From Candidatus Azambacteria bacterium (GTDB lineage Bacteria; Patescibacteriota; Minisyncoccia; GWC2-36-17; WO2-46-25): DNA of 11,314 nucleotides. The stretch lies in NCBI GenBank assembly GCA_024654415.1, contig JANLHQ010000017.1, positions 1 to 11,314 on the forward strand, given 5' to 3'. The position numbers and the translations under genes were made by a program. The notes below the pieces were generated by a model. The model did no database searches, was not told where the DNA came from, and was given only the letters and a program-made list of their open reading frames with translations. The number at the start of each line of letters is the position of its first letter. Within the stretch, counting starts at the first letter, position 1. Of this stretch, positions 1 through 6,529 are shown piece after piece.

Positions 1-44
1 TGAGCGGCACTTGATTTTATTTAATTTTTGTGGTACTTTTGCCT

Positions 45-53
45 TGTGATACT
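45..53 (+). promoter_or_regulatory. Possible extended -10 promoter for typA
   Basis: TG at 45-46, one base, then GATACT at 48-53 resembles an extended -10 element (four of six bases agree with TATAAT). No good -35 box lies 16-18 bases upstream. Transcription would start near 60 and leave a leader of about 20 bases. This is inferred from motif and position only. Confidence 0.35.
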
Positions 54-56
54 CAC

Positions 57-73
57 GCCCGCGAGGGCTTTTT
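57..73 (+). other. Small GNRA-loop hairpin with U-tract just before the typA start
   Basis: GCCC (57-60) pairs with GGGC (65-68) around a GCGA tetraloop and is followed by five T. The four-pair stem is short for a terminator. It could be a weak terminator of an upstream gene or a 5'-terminal hairpin of the typA mRNA, since it ends 5 bases before the start codon. No Shine-Dalgarno sequence is present between it and the ATG. Confidence 0.35.
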
Positions 74-78
74 ATATT

Positions 79-1884
79 ATGAACATCCGCAATATCGCCA
101 TTATCGCTCACGTAGACCACGGCAAAACAACGCTCGTGGACGCTTTGCTTAAACAATCAGAGGCATTCAAGCTCAAAGGAGATGCTGCACAGAGTCTTAT
201 TATGGATTCAAATGCGATTGAACGAGAGCGCGGTATTACTATTTTTTCAAAAAACGCATCTATCCGGTATCACGATGTGAAGATAAATATTGTGGACACA
301 CCGGGACACGCCGATTTTGGTGGTGAGGTTGAGCGCATTATGCGTATGGTGGACGGTGTATTGCTTGTGGTAGACGCCAAGGAGGGTCCGATGCCGCAGA
401 CGAAATTCGTATTACGCAAAGCAATTCAAGCGGGCCACTCCGCAATCGTTGTAGTAAATAAAATAGATAAGCCAGACGCGCGACCGGCGTGGGCACTTGA
501 GCGAACCTACGATCTTTTTATCGAGCTTGGTGCAACTGATGAGCAGATTGAGTTTCCTGTCATTTATGCTTCTGCCATGCAGGGCAAGGCAGGGACAGAG
601 GCGGATCTCGCCGCAATGACAAGTGTTCAGCCATTGTTTGAATCGATTGTGAAATATTTTCCTGCGCCAGCAGTTGATGCGAGCAAACCATTGCAAATGC
701 TTACCGTGAACCTAGTTTATGATAATTATAAGGGCAAGATCGCTGTAGGAAGGTTATATGCGGGGACGCTCCGTAAGGGAGCGCAGGTTGCGCATATTGA
801 TCGAAAGGGGAATATAAAAAAGGTACAGCTCAGCAGTGTGATGTTGTTTGATGGGCTTGCACGCATAGAGGTAGATGAGGCGACCGCAGGTGAGATTGTG
901 GCAATTGCGGGTATTCCTGATATTTCTATCGGTGAAACGATTGCTGATGTAGCAAATCCGATACCATTACCAATAATCGCAATCGATGAGCCGACGATCA
1001 AAATGACGTTTGGCGTAAATACTTCTCCGGTGTCTGGTAAGGAGGGGCAATATTGTACGTCGCGCAATTTAAAAGAAAGACTTGAGCATGAGCTTGAAAC
1101 TGATGTTGCTCTCGCGGTTTCCCCGACTGACTCCGCAGATAAGTGGGTGGTAGCAGGGCGTGGAGAACTGCATCTTGCAATCCTTATTGAAAAGATGCGC
1201 CGTGAAGGATATGAGCTCGAAGTTTCAAAGCCGGAAGTGATTTTCAAAGAAGAAGAGAAAAAAGTCATGGAGCCAATCGAACTTGTTTCTATCGAGGTAC
1301 CTGAGCAATTTTCAGGGACAGTGATCGAAATAATGGGAAAGCGTCTCGGCTTGATGAAAGATATGCGCGTTGACCGAAATGTGGCGTTTTTGGATTTTGC
1401 AGTGCCAACACGTGGGCTTATTGGCATCCGTAATAAATTTCTTACCGCGACAAAAGGAACAGGTATTTTTAATACAATTTTCTTAGGATACGAGCCGTTT
1501 AAGGGTCCGCTTGAAGCAGGCGCTCGCGGCTCGTTGATTTCTTCCGAGACGGGTACATCGACAGCATATTCGATGATGAATGTACAAGGACGAGGTACTC
1601 TTTTTATTGTTCCGGCAACGCCAGTGTATGCTGGTATGATTGTAGGAGAAAATGCGAAAGCCGAGGATCTTACGGTGAACGTCTGTAAAGCGAAAGAGCT
1701 GACGAACTTTAGAACAACAATCGTTGGTGTTGGCGAGCATATGGACGTGCCACACATCATGGGGCTTGAGGATGCGCTTGATTATATTAGTGATGATGAA
1801 CTCGTAGAAATAACGCCAAAAAATATCCGCCTTCGCAAGAAACTTCTTACAGAGGCTGACCGACGTAGGGTAAGAAAAGGATAA
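79..1884 (+). CDS. typA: TypA/BipA ribosome-associated GTPase
   Basis: A 601-residue translational GTPase of the TypA/BipA family, close to the 607 residues of E. coli BipA. The family binds 70S ribosomes at the elongation-factor site and aids 50S assembly and growth under stress. All G motifs are visible: G1 AHVDHGKT (10-17), G2 with ERGIT (50-54), G3 DTPGHAD (73-79, with H77 as the expected catalytic histidine), G4 NKID (127-130), G5 SAM (165-167). The beta-barrel, the EF-G-like domains and the BipA-type C-terminus (DDELVEITP, then the basic end RRRVRKG) follow. An in-frame ATG at 28 would add 17 residues unlike the family, so I start at 79, where MNIRNIAIIAHVDHGKTTL matches family N-termini. 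No Shine-Dalgarno sequence precedes it. No frameshift or missing motif is apparent. Confidence 0.97.
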   Translation: MNIRNIAIIAHVDHGKTTLVDALLKQSEAFKLKGDAAQSLIMDSNAIERERGITIFSKNASIRYHDVKINIVDTPGHADFGGEVERIMRMVDGVLLVVDAKEGPMPQTKFVLRKAIQAGHSAIVVVNKIDKPDARPAWALERTYDLFIELGATDEQIEFPVIYASAMQGKAGTEADLAAMTSVQPLFESIVKYFPAPAVDASKPLQMLTVNLVYDNYKGKIAVGRLYAGTLRKGAQVAHIDRKGNIKKVQLSSVMLFDGLARIEVDEATAGEIVAIAGIPDISIGETIADVANPIPLPIIAIDEPTIKMTFGVNTSPVSGKEGQYCTSRNLKERLEHELETDVALAVSPTDSADKWVVAGRGELHLAILIEKMRREGYELEVSKPEVIFKEEEKKVMEPIELVSIEVPEQFSGTVIEIMGKRLGLMKDMRVDRNVAFLDFAVPTRGLIGIRNKFLTATKGTGIFNTIFLGYEPFKGPLEAGARGSLISSETGTSTAYSMMNVQGRGTLFIVPATPVYAGMIVGENAKAEDLTVNVCKAKELTNFRTTIVGVGEHMDVPHIMGLEDALDYISDDELVEITPKNIRLRKKLLTEADRRRVRKG

Positions 1885-1891
1885 ATTATAG

Positions 1892-1920
1892 TTGACGCGC
1901 TGTATCCTTTTTGGTACACA
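1892..1920 (+). promoter_or_regulatory. Sigma70-type promoter for the 1989-2309 gene
   Basis: TTGACG (1892-1897), a 17-base spacer and TACACA (1915-1920) preceded by TGG (an extended -10). The -10 hexamer is poor, but the -35, spacing and TG are good. It begins 8 bases after the typA stop and would give a leader of about 60 bases. Confidence 0.5.
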
Positions 1921-1988
1921 GGGAATAGCGGAACATTGAAAATAAGGTACAGTCACGGAGCGCCACACAACTAAGAAGGAGGCGTGCT

Positions 1989-2309
1989 ATGAACACGAAC
2001 AGATATTATCAAGCACTCGGCCAGGAAAAAGCTCATGAGATTTGCGCGATGCATGGGTTATCATCTAATGATGAAAGGGTGGTGCGAGAGATCTTTTCCC
2101 GCTGGGACTGCATCGACATGTCTCTCGGTGAAGAGGACTTGGGAACTAGAAATGATGTAAAATGCATCATCGCGAATAATACGATGGCGGGGAAGCGAAA
2201 CAAGCACCTAATTACTAAGGCAATCGCGATTATTCATGGTGAATTTAAACAAATTGAGGCTGCGGTACAGCAGTTGGATATGTACAAGATGATTGGCGAC
2301 CTGCATTAA
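1989..2309 (+). CDS. Hypothetical small protein, 106 aa, own transcription unit
   Basis: I do not recognise this protein. It has 106 residues, no signal peptide and no membrane segment, so it is probably cytosolic. It looks mostly helical, with charged helices around residues 10-40 and 75-100. It has three cysteines, but these do not form a CxxC or other obvious metal motif. The start is well supported: AAGGAGG at 1976-1982 lies six bases before the ATG, in contrast to typA and corA on either side, which lack a Shine-Dalgarno sequence. It has its own candidate promoter (1892-1920) and ends 8 bases before a strong terminator, so it appears monocistronic. The coding call rests on the ribosome-binding site, the length and the flanking signals; the function is unknown. 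Confidence 0.8.
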   Translation: MNTNRYYQALGQEKAHEICAMHGLSSNDERVVREIFSRWDCIDMSLGEEDLGTRNDVKCIIANNTMAGKRNKHLITKAIAIIHGEFKQIEAAVQQLDMYKMIGDLH

Positions 2310-2317
2310 GTGGGTGC

Positions 2318-2352
2318 ATAAGTCCCTCGATGAACGAGGGACTTATTTTTTT
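2318..2352 (+). terminator. Strong rho-independent terminator
   Basis: A perfect inverted repeat, AAGTCCCTCG (2320-2329) with CGAGGGACTT (2335-2344), loop ATGAA, extendable by two A/T pairs, followed by seven T (2346-2352). It ends the 1989-2309 transcript. There is no T-run on the opposite side, so it acts on the + strand only. Confidence 0.95.
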
Positions 2353-2359
2353 ATATACC

Positions 2360-2388
2360 TTGTCCTTGCGCGCGTGCAAGAGTATTAT
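2360..2388 (+). promoter_or_regulatory. corA promoter
   Basis: TTGTCC (2360-2365), a 17-base spacer and TATTAT (2383-2388), immediately after the upstream terminator. The predicted start near 2395 gives a leader of about 26 bases with no Shine-Dalgarno sequence before the corA ATG. The spacer holds a palindrome, listed separately. Confidence 0.6.
2365..2380. promoter_or_regulatory. Candidate operator: 16-base palindrome in the corA promoter spacer
   Basis: CTTGCGCG followed by CGTGCAAG is self-complementary at seven of eight pairs, the exception being a G/T pair. It fills the space between the -35 and -10 boxes, where a dimeric repressor or spacer-twisting activator would bind. No cognate regulator is in the window. 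The cis position is seen; regulation is inferred. Confidence 0.45.
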
Positions 2389-2420
2389 ATGTGCATTAAT
2401 GAATTCAATAATCTGAATAT

Positions 2421-3338
2421 ATGACACGACGTGAATTAGAGATCAATGGTATTAAGTGGATCTACATTAATAAGCCATCTCCTAAAGACATTGAGCAGAT
2501 CAATGAGGTTTATCCATTCCATCCACTAGTGATGGAATCAATCGTTGCGCCGACATTTCATCCGTTCATCGAGGACTTTAAGGGGCACCTCTTTCTTATT
2601 TTACATTTCCCGATTATTTATCCCGGGCATCAGGCAAACAAGATCGCAGAGATTGACTTTTTAATCACTGAAAAGACTTTAGTGACCATCACGTATATTG
2701 ATTTTCCGCGTTTTGACCAATTATTTCGCACACTGCAAGAGGACGGCAAATTACAAGAGCAATTTGCAAGAATGCATACCGGATTTCTTTTGTATTATAT
2801 TATTGACCGCTTGTTTCAGGCGCACATGAAAGATCTCGATTTCCTTGAAAAGGAAGTGACACGCATCGAAGATAAAATTTTTGAGAAGCACGGCCGGCTT
2901 ACCATTGAGGATATTTCAAACGTGCGTCGTGACATTGTTGATTTTCGTCGACCGCTGAAGTATCAGCTTTCTGCGCTTGCGTCATTCCGAGATAAGGCAG
3001 AGCGGTTTTTCGGAAAAGACTTCACCCCGTATCTTTTAGATCTTTCAGTGAATGAAGAGCGTATTATTACTCTAATTGAAAATCAAAAGGAAATGATGGA
3101 TGTGCTCTATGAAACACAAACATCGCTGATGGCTGATCACATCTCACAAATCATGCGGGTGCTCACTATTTTTTCCGCAATCGTTCTCCCGCTCTCGTTA
3201 GTAACATCAATTTGGGGCATGAATCACGCCGCGATGCCATTGCGCGATGGACCGTTTTCATTTTGGATTGTTATAATTCTTATGACGATTGTTGGCGTGG
3301 GGTTGATGTTATTTTTCCGTAAAAAAAGGTGGTTATAA
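2421..3338 (+). CDS. corA: CorA-family magnesium/divalent metal channel
   Basis: A 305-residue CorA-type channel, expected to form an inner-membrane pentamer for Mg2+ (or Co2+/Ni2+) entry. It has a cytoplasmic alpha/beta domain (about 1-130), a long helical region (about 130-242) leading into TM1 (about 243-265), the signature GMN at 266-268, a short external loop, TM2 (about 281-299) and the basic tail RKKRWL, much like the KKKKWL end of Thermotoga CorA. Two differences from the usual YGMN...MPEL: W precedes GMN, and the loop reads MPLRD, so the usual Glu after MP is missing. It is shorter than Thermotoga CorA (351), mainly in the cytoplasmic part. The start follows the promoter at 2360-2388 by about 33 bases and has no SD. 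The EamA-type gene begins 9 bases after its stop, suggesting one transcript. Confidence 0.95.
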   Translation: MTRRELEINGIKWIYINKPSPKDIEQINEVYPFHPLVMESIVAPTFHPFIEDFKGHLFLILHFPIIYPGHQANKIAEIDFLITEKTLVTITYIDFPRFDQLFRTLQEDGKLQEQFARMHTGFLLYYIIDRLFQAHMKDLDFLEKEVTRIEDKIFEKHGRLTIEDISNVRRDIVDFRRPLKYQLSALASFRDKAERFFGKDFTPYLLDLSVNEERIITLIENQKEMMDVLYETQTSLMADHISQIMRVLTIFSAIVLPLSLVTSIWGMNHAAMPLRDGPFSFWIVIILMTIVGVGLMLFFRKKRWL

Positions 3339-3339
3339 T
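3334..3339 (+). promoter_or_regulatory. Possible internal -10 box for the EamA gene
   Basis: A perfect TATAAT overlaps the corA stop codon and sits 8 bases before the next ATG. If used, transcription would begin within one or two bases of the start codon, giving a leaderless mRNA. There is no matching -35 box, and it could be chance in AT-rich sequence. Confidence 0.3.
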
Positions 3340-3347
3340 ATTTTAAC

Positions 3348-3767
3348 ATGTATTCCTGGGCTTTTTTCGCACTACTGTCTGCTGGGTTTGCCGCATTGGT
3401 GGCAATATTTGGCAAGATAGGGCTTACGGGGGTAGATACAACACTCGCGACCACCGTGCGCGCCGCGATTATGGCCGCGCTTCTTATTGCAATTTCTTTT
3501 GCATTGGGAAAGGCAGGCATGCTTTCCACCCTCTCTGGAAAAGCACTTGTATTTATCGCGCTGTCGGGTGTGGCGGGGGCGCTTTCATGGCTTTTTTATT
3601 TTTTTGCATTGCAGAAGGGCCCAGCATCAGGCGTTGCGGCACTTGATCGCTTGAGCGTAGTGTTTGTGCTGGTGCTCGCTGTCTTCTTTTTAGGTGAGCA
3701 TTTCACGCTAAAGGCAGTGGCAGGCGCGCTGTTGGTAGTTGGCGGAGCAATTTTGATGAGTTTATAA
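3348..3767 (+). CDS. Single-domain EamA-type (DMT superfamily) transporter
   Basis: A 139-residue, very hydrophobic protein with five predicted membrane helices (about 3-26, 31-53, 66-88, 96-115, 121-139), matching one EamA repeat of the drug/metabolite transporter superfamily. Family features visible are the WLFYFFAL segment, GPASGVAALDRLS, the FFLGEHFTLKA motif and a closing glycine-rich helix (GALLVVGGAIL). Most family members are 10-helix proteins with two such repeats; single-repeat forms of about 140 residues exist and presumably work as dimers. The substrate cannot be told from sequence. It begins 9 bases after corA and has no Shine-Dalgarno sequence, so translation depends on read-through from corA or on a leaderless message from the TATAAT at 3334. 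Confidence 0.9.
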   Translation: MYSWAFFALLSAGFAALVAIFGKIGLTGVDTTLATTVRAAIMAALLIAISFALGKAGMLSTLSGKALVFIALSGVAGALSWLFYFFALQKGPASGVAALDRLSVVFVLVLAVFFLGEHFTLKAVAGALLVVGGAILMSL

Positions 3768-3781
3768 TACGAGCAAAAATG

Positions 3782-3790
3782 TGGTATAAT
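3782..3790 (+). promoter_or_regulatory. Extended -10 promoter for the SIMPL gene
   Basis: TGGTATAAT is a perfect extended -10 element, 28 bases before the ATG at 3819. A -35 box is not obvious; extended -10 promoters can work without one. A TTGACA at 3792 lies downstream of the -10 and has no partner. The leader of about 20 bases lacks a Shine-Dalgarno sequence. Confidence 0.7.
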
Positions 3791-3818
3791 TTTGACATAA
3801 TATCATAATAAAAAACGT

Positions 3819-4580
3819 ATGAATGAACAGATAAAAAATACACTTGGCGGGGTAATGATTATTGTTGCGGTGATGGTGACATTTGCGGTAGCAAGCTATG
3901 TCGTGACGTACTCGAAATCAATTGATCCATCGTCATTCCGGAGCTTTTCGGTTTCCGGAGATGGAAAGTCTGTGGGCGTGCCTGATGTGGCGCAAGTTAC
4001 GTTCAGCGTTATTACAGAGGGCGGGAAGGATATCGGAAAGCTTCAGCAGGAAAACACCGGGAAGGTAAATGCAATTAATACATTTACCAAAGAACAAGGT
4101 ATTGGCGATAAAGATATTCGTACGCAAAATTATAATATCGATCCGCGGTATCAGTATTTTTCATGTCCTCAAGACGGAGGTGCATGTCCTCCTGCACAAA
4201 TCGTAGGATATACTATTAATCAATCAGTGCAGGTAAAGATACGTGATTTTACAAAGATAGGGCCATTGCTTTCTGGAATGGTGCAGAAAGGAGCAAATGC
4301 TGTTTCTCAATTGACGTTCGCCATTGATGATCCGACTAGTGTGCAGAATGACGCGCGAGCAGAAGCGATAGTCAAAGCTCGGCAAAAGGCAGAGGGTCTT
4401 GCTGTGGCTGGTGGGTTCAGGATTGGAAAATTGCTCTCCATAGAAGAATATTCATCTGCGCCCCCAACACCATATCCGATGTATGAGCGAGCAATGGGAG
4501 GCGGTGGCGGCGCACCTTCTATTGAGCCCGGTTCGCAAGAAGTGTCAGTGAGCGTGACACTGCGGTACGAAATTAAATAA
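3819..4580 (+). CDS. SIMPL domain (DUF541) exported protein
   Basis: A 253-residue protein with an N-terminal membrane anchor or uncleaved signal (about residues 10-30) followed by a SIMPL/DUF541 domain outside the membrane. The family opening FSVSGDGKSVGVPDVAQVTFSV (residues 43 onward), the central IVGYTINQSVQVKIRDF segment and the closing EVSVSVTLRYEI are all recognisable. The family's molecular function is poorly defined; members are envelope proteins. Two cysteines, C116 and C123, in an SCPQDGGAC loop could form a disulfide outside the membrane. A linker rich in proline and glycine (about 210-235) precedes the last strand. It has a perfect extended -10 upstream but no SD. A palindrome and a hairpin follow the stop. 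Confidence 0.93.
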   Translation: MNEQIKNTLGGVMIIVAVMVTFAVASYVVTYSKSIDPSSFRSFSVSGDGKSVGVPDVAQVTFSVITEGGKDIGKLQQENTGKVNAINTFTKEQGIGDKDIRTQNYNIDPRYQYFSCPQDGGACPPAQIVGYTINQSVQVKIRDFTKIGPLLSGMVQKGANAVSQLTFAIDDPTSVQNDARAEAIVKARQKAEGLAVAGGFRIGKLLSIEEYSSAPPTPYPMYERAMGGGGGAPSIEPGSQEVSVSVTLRYEIK

Positions 4581-4581
4581 G

Positions 4582-4591
4582 GTAACGTTAC
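4582..4591. repeat. 10-base palindrome GTAACGTTAC after the SIMPL gene
   Basis: A perfect palindrome directly after the SIMPL stop, followed by a T-rich run (4594-4599). It may be a weak terminator (four pairs around ACGT) or a small operator overlapping a TACTAT box at 4589-4594 that could start the glycosylase mRNA. Neither is certain. Confidence 0.3.
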
Positions 4592-4598
4592 TATTTTT

Positions 4599-4634
4599 TA
4601 ATGCGAATCCGAGTAGATGCTTGGGTTCGCATTA
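4599..4634 (+). other. Leader hairpin before the DNA glycosylase gene
   Basis: Arm 4599-4610 pairs with 4623-4634: twelve pairs including one G/U, with a 12-base loop. It ends 5 bases before the glycosylase ATG at 4640, followed by TTATT rather than a clean T-run. It could terminate the SIMPL transcript or be a 5' leader structure that protects the mRNA or gates translation. The stem itself is directly visible; its role is inferred. Confidence 0.6.
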
Positions 4635-4639
4635 TTATT

Positions 4640-5239
4640 ATGAGTCGATTAAAAAAACTTGCTCCTGCATTTTTCCAACAACCGACACTTGATGTTGCGC
4701 GCAGTTTACTTGGCAAATATCTTGTCGTGAAACGTGGGGATGTGATACTTTCTGGAAAAATAGTTGAGACAGAAGCGTATGTAGGAGAGGACGATCTTGC
4801 CTGCCATGCGTCAAAAGGAAGAACACCACGCACCGAAACGCTGTATCAAAAAGCGGGGACGGTATATGTGTATCTCGTCTACGGGATGTATCACTGTTTG
4901 AACATTGTGACGGAAAAGAAAGGCTTTCCATCAGCGGTGCTTATTCGCGCGGTGGAGCCCAAAGATGGCATCGAGCGCATGAAGAAGAACCGAAAAACAG
5001 CAGCGCCTCATAATCTCGCATCAGGCCCGGGGAAGGTATGCGAGGCATTCGGCATTACCAGAAAAATGAATGGAGAGTCAGTGAGGGGGGTTCATATATG
5101 GATAGAGGATAGAGGGGAGATTGTTCATGCGAATGATATTGTCGCAGTCCCACGTATCGGGATCGCATATGCGGGAGTGTGTGCTCGCTATCCTTGGCGG
5201 TTCTATATTACGGATAACGATTTTACATCGCGAAAGTGA
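4640..5239 (+). CDS. 3-methyladenine DNA glycosylase, AAG/MPG family
   Basis: A 199-residue monofunctional DNA glycosylase of the AAG/MPG family, which removes alkylated purines such as 3-methyladenine and starts base-excision repair. It opens with FFQQPTLDVARSLLGKYLV, carries IVETEAYVG whose first Glu corresponds to catalytic Glu125 of human AAG, then HASKGRTPRTETLY, the YLVYGMYHCLNIV block (YGMY holds the intercalating tyrosine), AVLIRAVEP, ASGPGKVCEAFGI, and ends RIGIAYAG...YPWRFYI. Length and order are normal. The start is not settled by an SD. ATG 4601 would add 13 residues encoded by the leader hairpin (4599-4634), and family members begin near the 4640 Met, so I prefer 4640. It lies between a SIMPL gene and an SbcD-like gene; no shared regulation is evident. 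Confidence 0.95.
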   Translation: MSRLKKLAPAFFQQPTLDVARSLLGKYLVVKRGDVILSGKIVETEAYVGEDDLACHASKGRTPRTETLYQKAGTVYVYLVYGMYHCLNIVTEKKGFPSAVLIRAVEPKDGIERMKKNRKTAAPHNLASGPGKVCEAFGITRKMNGESVRGVHIWIEDRGEIVHANDIVAVPRIGIAYAGVCARYPWRFYITDNDFTSRK

Positions 5240-5271
5240 TACTGGCAGCATGCTTTTTTACTACGTTGTTT

Positions 5272-5280
5272 TGTGATAGT
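5272..5280 (+). promoter_or_regulatory. Possible extended -10 promoter for the SbcD/SbcC operon
   Basis: TGT followed by GATAGT (5275-5280) resembles the element before typA. It lies 16 bases before the ATG at 5297. No convincing -35 box is visible. Confidence 0.35.
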
Positions 5281-5296
5281 ATGGCAAGGAAATACT

Positions 5297-6511
5297 ATGC
5301 TCAGAATCATACACACATCAGATATTCACCTTGGGTCAAAGTTTGCATCGCTCGGGAAAAAAGCGGATGCACAACGACAGGCGCTCAAAGATTCTCTCGC
5401 AAAAGTTGTTGATCACGCAGTCGCATCAAAAGCAAGTCTTGTTCTTATTACCGGAGACCTTTTTGACTCGAACTTTCCTTCTCCTCAGTCGGTAAGCTTT
5501 GTGAGGGCCCAACTTGCGCGTCTCAACGAAGCACGCATTTGGACGATGATCCTTCCGGGTACCCATGATTGCCTTTCAAAGGGCTCTGTATATGTACGGG
5601 AAGATTTTTCGCACAATCTCTCATATGTCTATGTATTTAACGATACGGCGGTATTTACAAAAGAGATTCCTGATATCGATGCAACGATATATGCAAAACC
5701 AAGTGGTACAAATAAATCTACCGAGAGCCCAGTTGCGTTTTTAGCGTCAGCGACAAAAAGTGCGACAACCCAGTATAAAATAGCTATGGCGCATGGATCT
5801 GTGCAGATAGAAGGGAAGTCGGCTCCCGACGATATGCCTATTACTCTACGAGAAGTTGCTGAGTCAGGCGTGCAATATCTCGCACTCGGCCATTGGCACG
5901 GCGCACAGGAGTTTTCATTTGGGAACACTATTGCATGGTATGCGGGGTCACCCGAAGTAACGTATCAAGAAGGCAAGGGTGGGATCGGACAGGGATATGC
6001 GCTTGAGGTGGATGTGATGGAAACCGCAAAAGTTTACCCCCACACTCAAGAAACAATATCTGCATCTTCCTCCGGTTCTGGCCTTTTGAGTGTGGGGGTA
6101 AAACCAGTGAAGATATCTGAGAAAATTGTACGAGAAGTCGATATCGATATGCAGATTTATGAGAATGTTGAAAATGTCGTGTATGAACTGGAAAAACTCG
6201 CTGACCTTAATTGCTTGTTGTTGGTTAATGTATTCGGGTTTGCGGAGTCAGCGGTATTTGTAGATCCGGAGCATATCATGCAGGAGCTCGAGGATAAATT
6301 TTTTAGTATCAAAGTAAAAAGCACCACTGCGCTGAAGTTACCAGAAGTCACGGCACTTAATTATCCAGAAGAGCTTGTGATTGGGCAATTTGTGCGTATC
6401 ATGCAAAAAAAGCTCGAAGAAGCACAGACACCACAAGAGCATAAAATGATAGAAAATGCTCTGCAAATTGGGATCGCTGAATTAGAGGGTAAAAATGTGC
6501 TTTCAGAGTAA
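5297..6511 (+). CDS. SbcD/Mre11/YhaO-like DNA repair metallophosphoesterase
   Basis: A 404-residue calcineurin-like phosphoesterase of the SbcD/Mre11 type, the nuclease partner of an SbcC/Rad50-like ATPase; the ATPase gene follows 18 bases later. Metal motifs: D9-x-H11, GDLFD (53-57), GTHD (88-91), MAHGS (H166) and GHWHG (H199, H201). In motif III the usual GNHD Asn, a metal ligand, is Thr89. Whether this is a subfamily variant or lowers activity cannot be told here. Residues 246-269 are encoded by a long palindrome (6033-6102) and look like an in-frame insertion in the linker after the catalytic domain. The C-terminal half (about 270-404) should be the cap and ATPase-binding region. I start at 5297 because AAGGA (5286-5290) lies six bases upstream; a GTG at 5273 has no support. 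YhaO of Bacillus is the closest functional comparison. Confidence 0.9.
   Translation: MLRIIHTSDIHLGSKFASLGKKADAQRQALKDSLAKVVDHAVASKASLVLITGDLFDSNFPSPQSVSFVRAQLARLNEARIWTMILPGTHDCLSKGSVYVREDFSHNLSYVYVFNDTAVFTKEIPDIDATIYAKPSGTNKSTESPVAFLASATKSATTQYKIAMAHGSVQIEGKSAPDDMPITLREVAESGVQYLALGHWHGAQEFSFGNTIAWYAGSPEVTYQEGKGGIGQGYALEVDVMETAKVYPHTQETISASSSGSGLLSVGVKPVKISEKIVREVDIDMQIYENVENVVYELEKLADLNCLLLVNVFGFAESAVFVDPEHIMQELEDKFFSIKVKSTTALKLPEVTALNYPEELVIGQFVRIMQKKLEEAQTPQEHKMIENALQIGIAELEGKNVLSE
6033..6102. repeat. 70-base palindromic element inside the SbcD-like gene
   Basis: Arm 6033-6049 (TTTACCCCCACACTCAA) is exactly complementary to 6086-6102. Adding a G/U and an A/U pair gives a 19-pair stem with a 32-base loop. 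It is read in frame as YPHTQ, a serine/glycine linker (SASSSGSG) and SVGV. No other copy is in the window. It resembles protein-coding palindromic elements known from Rickettsia, but kinship to any named element is not shown. Confidence 0.8.
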
Positions 6512-6529
6512 GCTCACGAATTATAAACC

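Noticed and set aside
28..78. Upstream in-frame start for typA
   Set aside because: The extra 17 residues do not match TypA and would be encoded by the hairpin and promoter-like region.
726..1760. Long open frame on the minus strand (344 codons) opposite typA
   Set aside because: It is antisense to a fully conserved TypA; its translation is rich in Ser, Ile and Pro without any domain, as expected of a shadow frame.
3792..3797. TTGACA just downstream of the SIMPL -10 box as a second -35
   Set aside because: A -10 at the right spacing would fall across the start codon and no such hexamer is present.
4156..4190. Near-direct repeat of CATGTCCTC inside the SIMPL gene
   Set aside because: It follows from coding two similar CPxxGG/CPP stretches; there is no third copy or regular spacing to suggest a repeat array.
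5244..5259. GCAGCATGC followed by six T as a terminator of the glycosylase gene
   Set aside because: The stem is only three pairs with a three-base loop, too weak to call.
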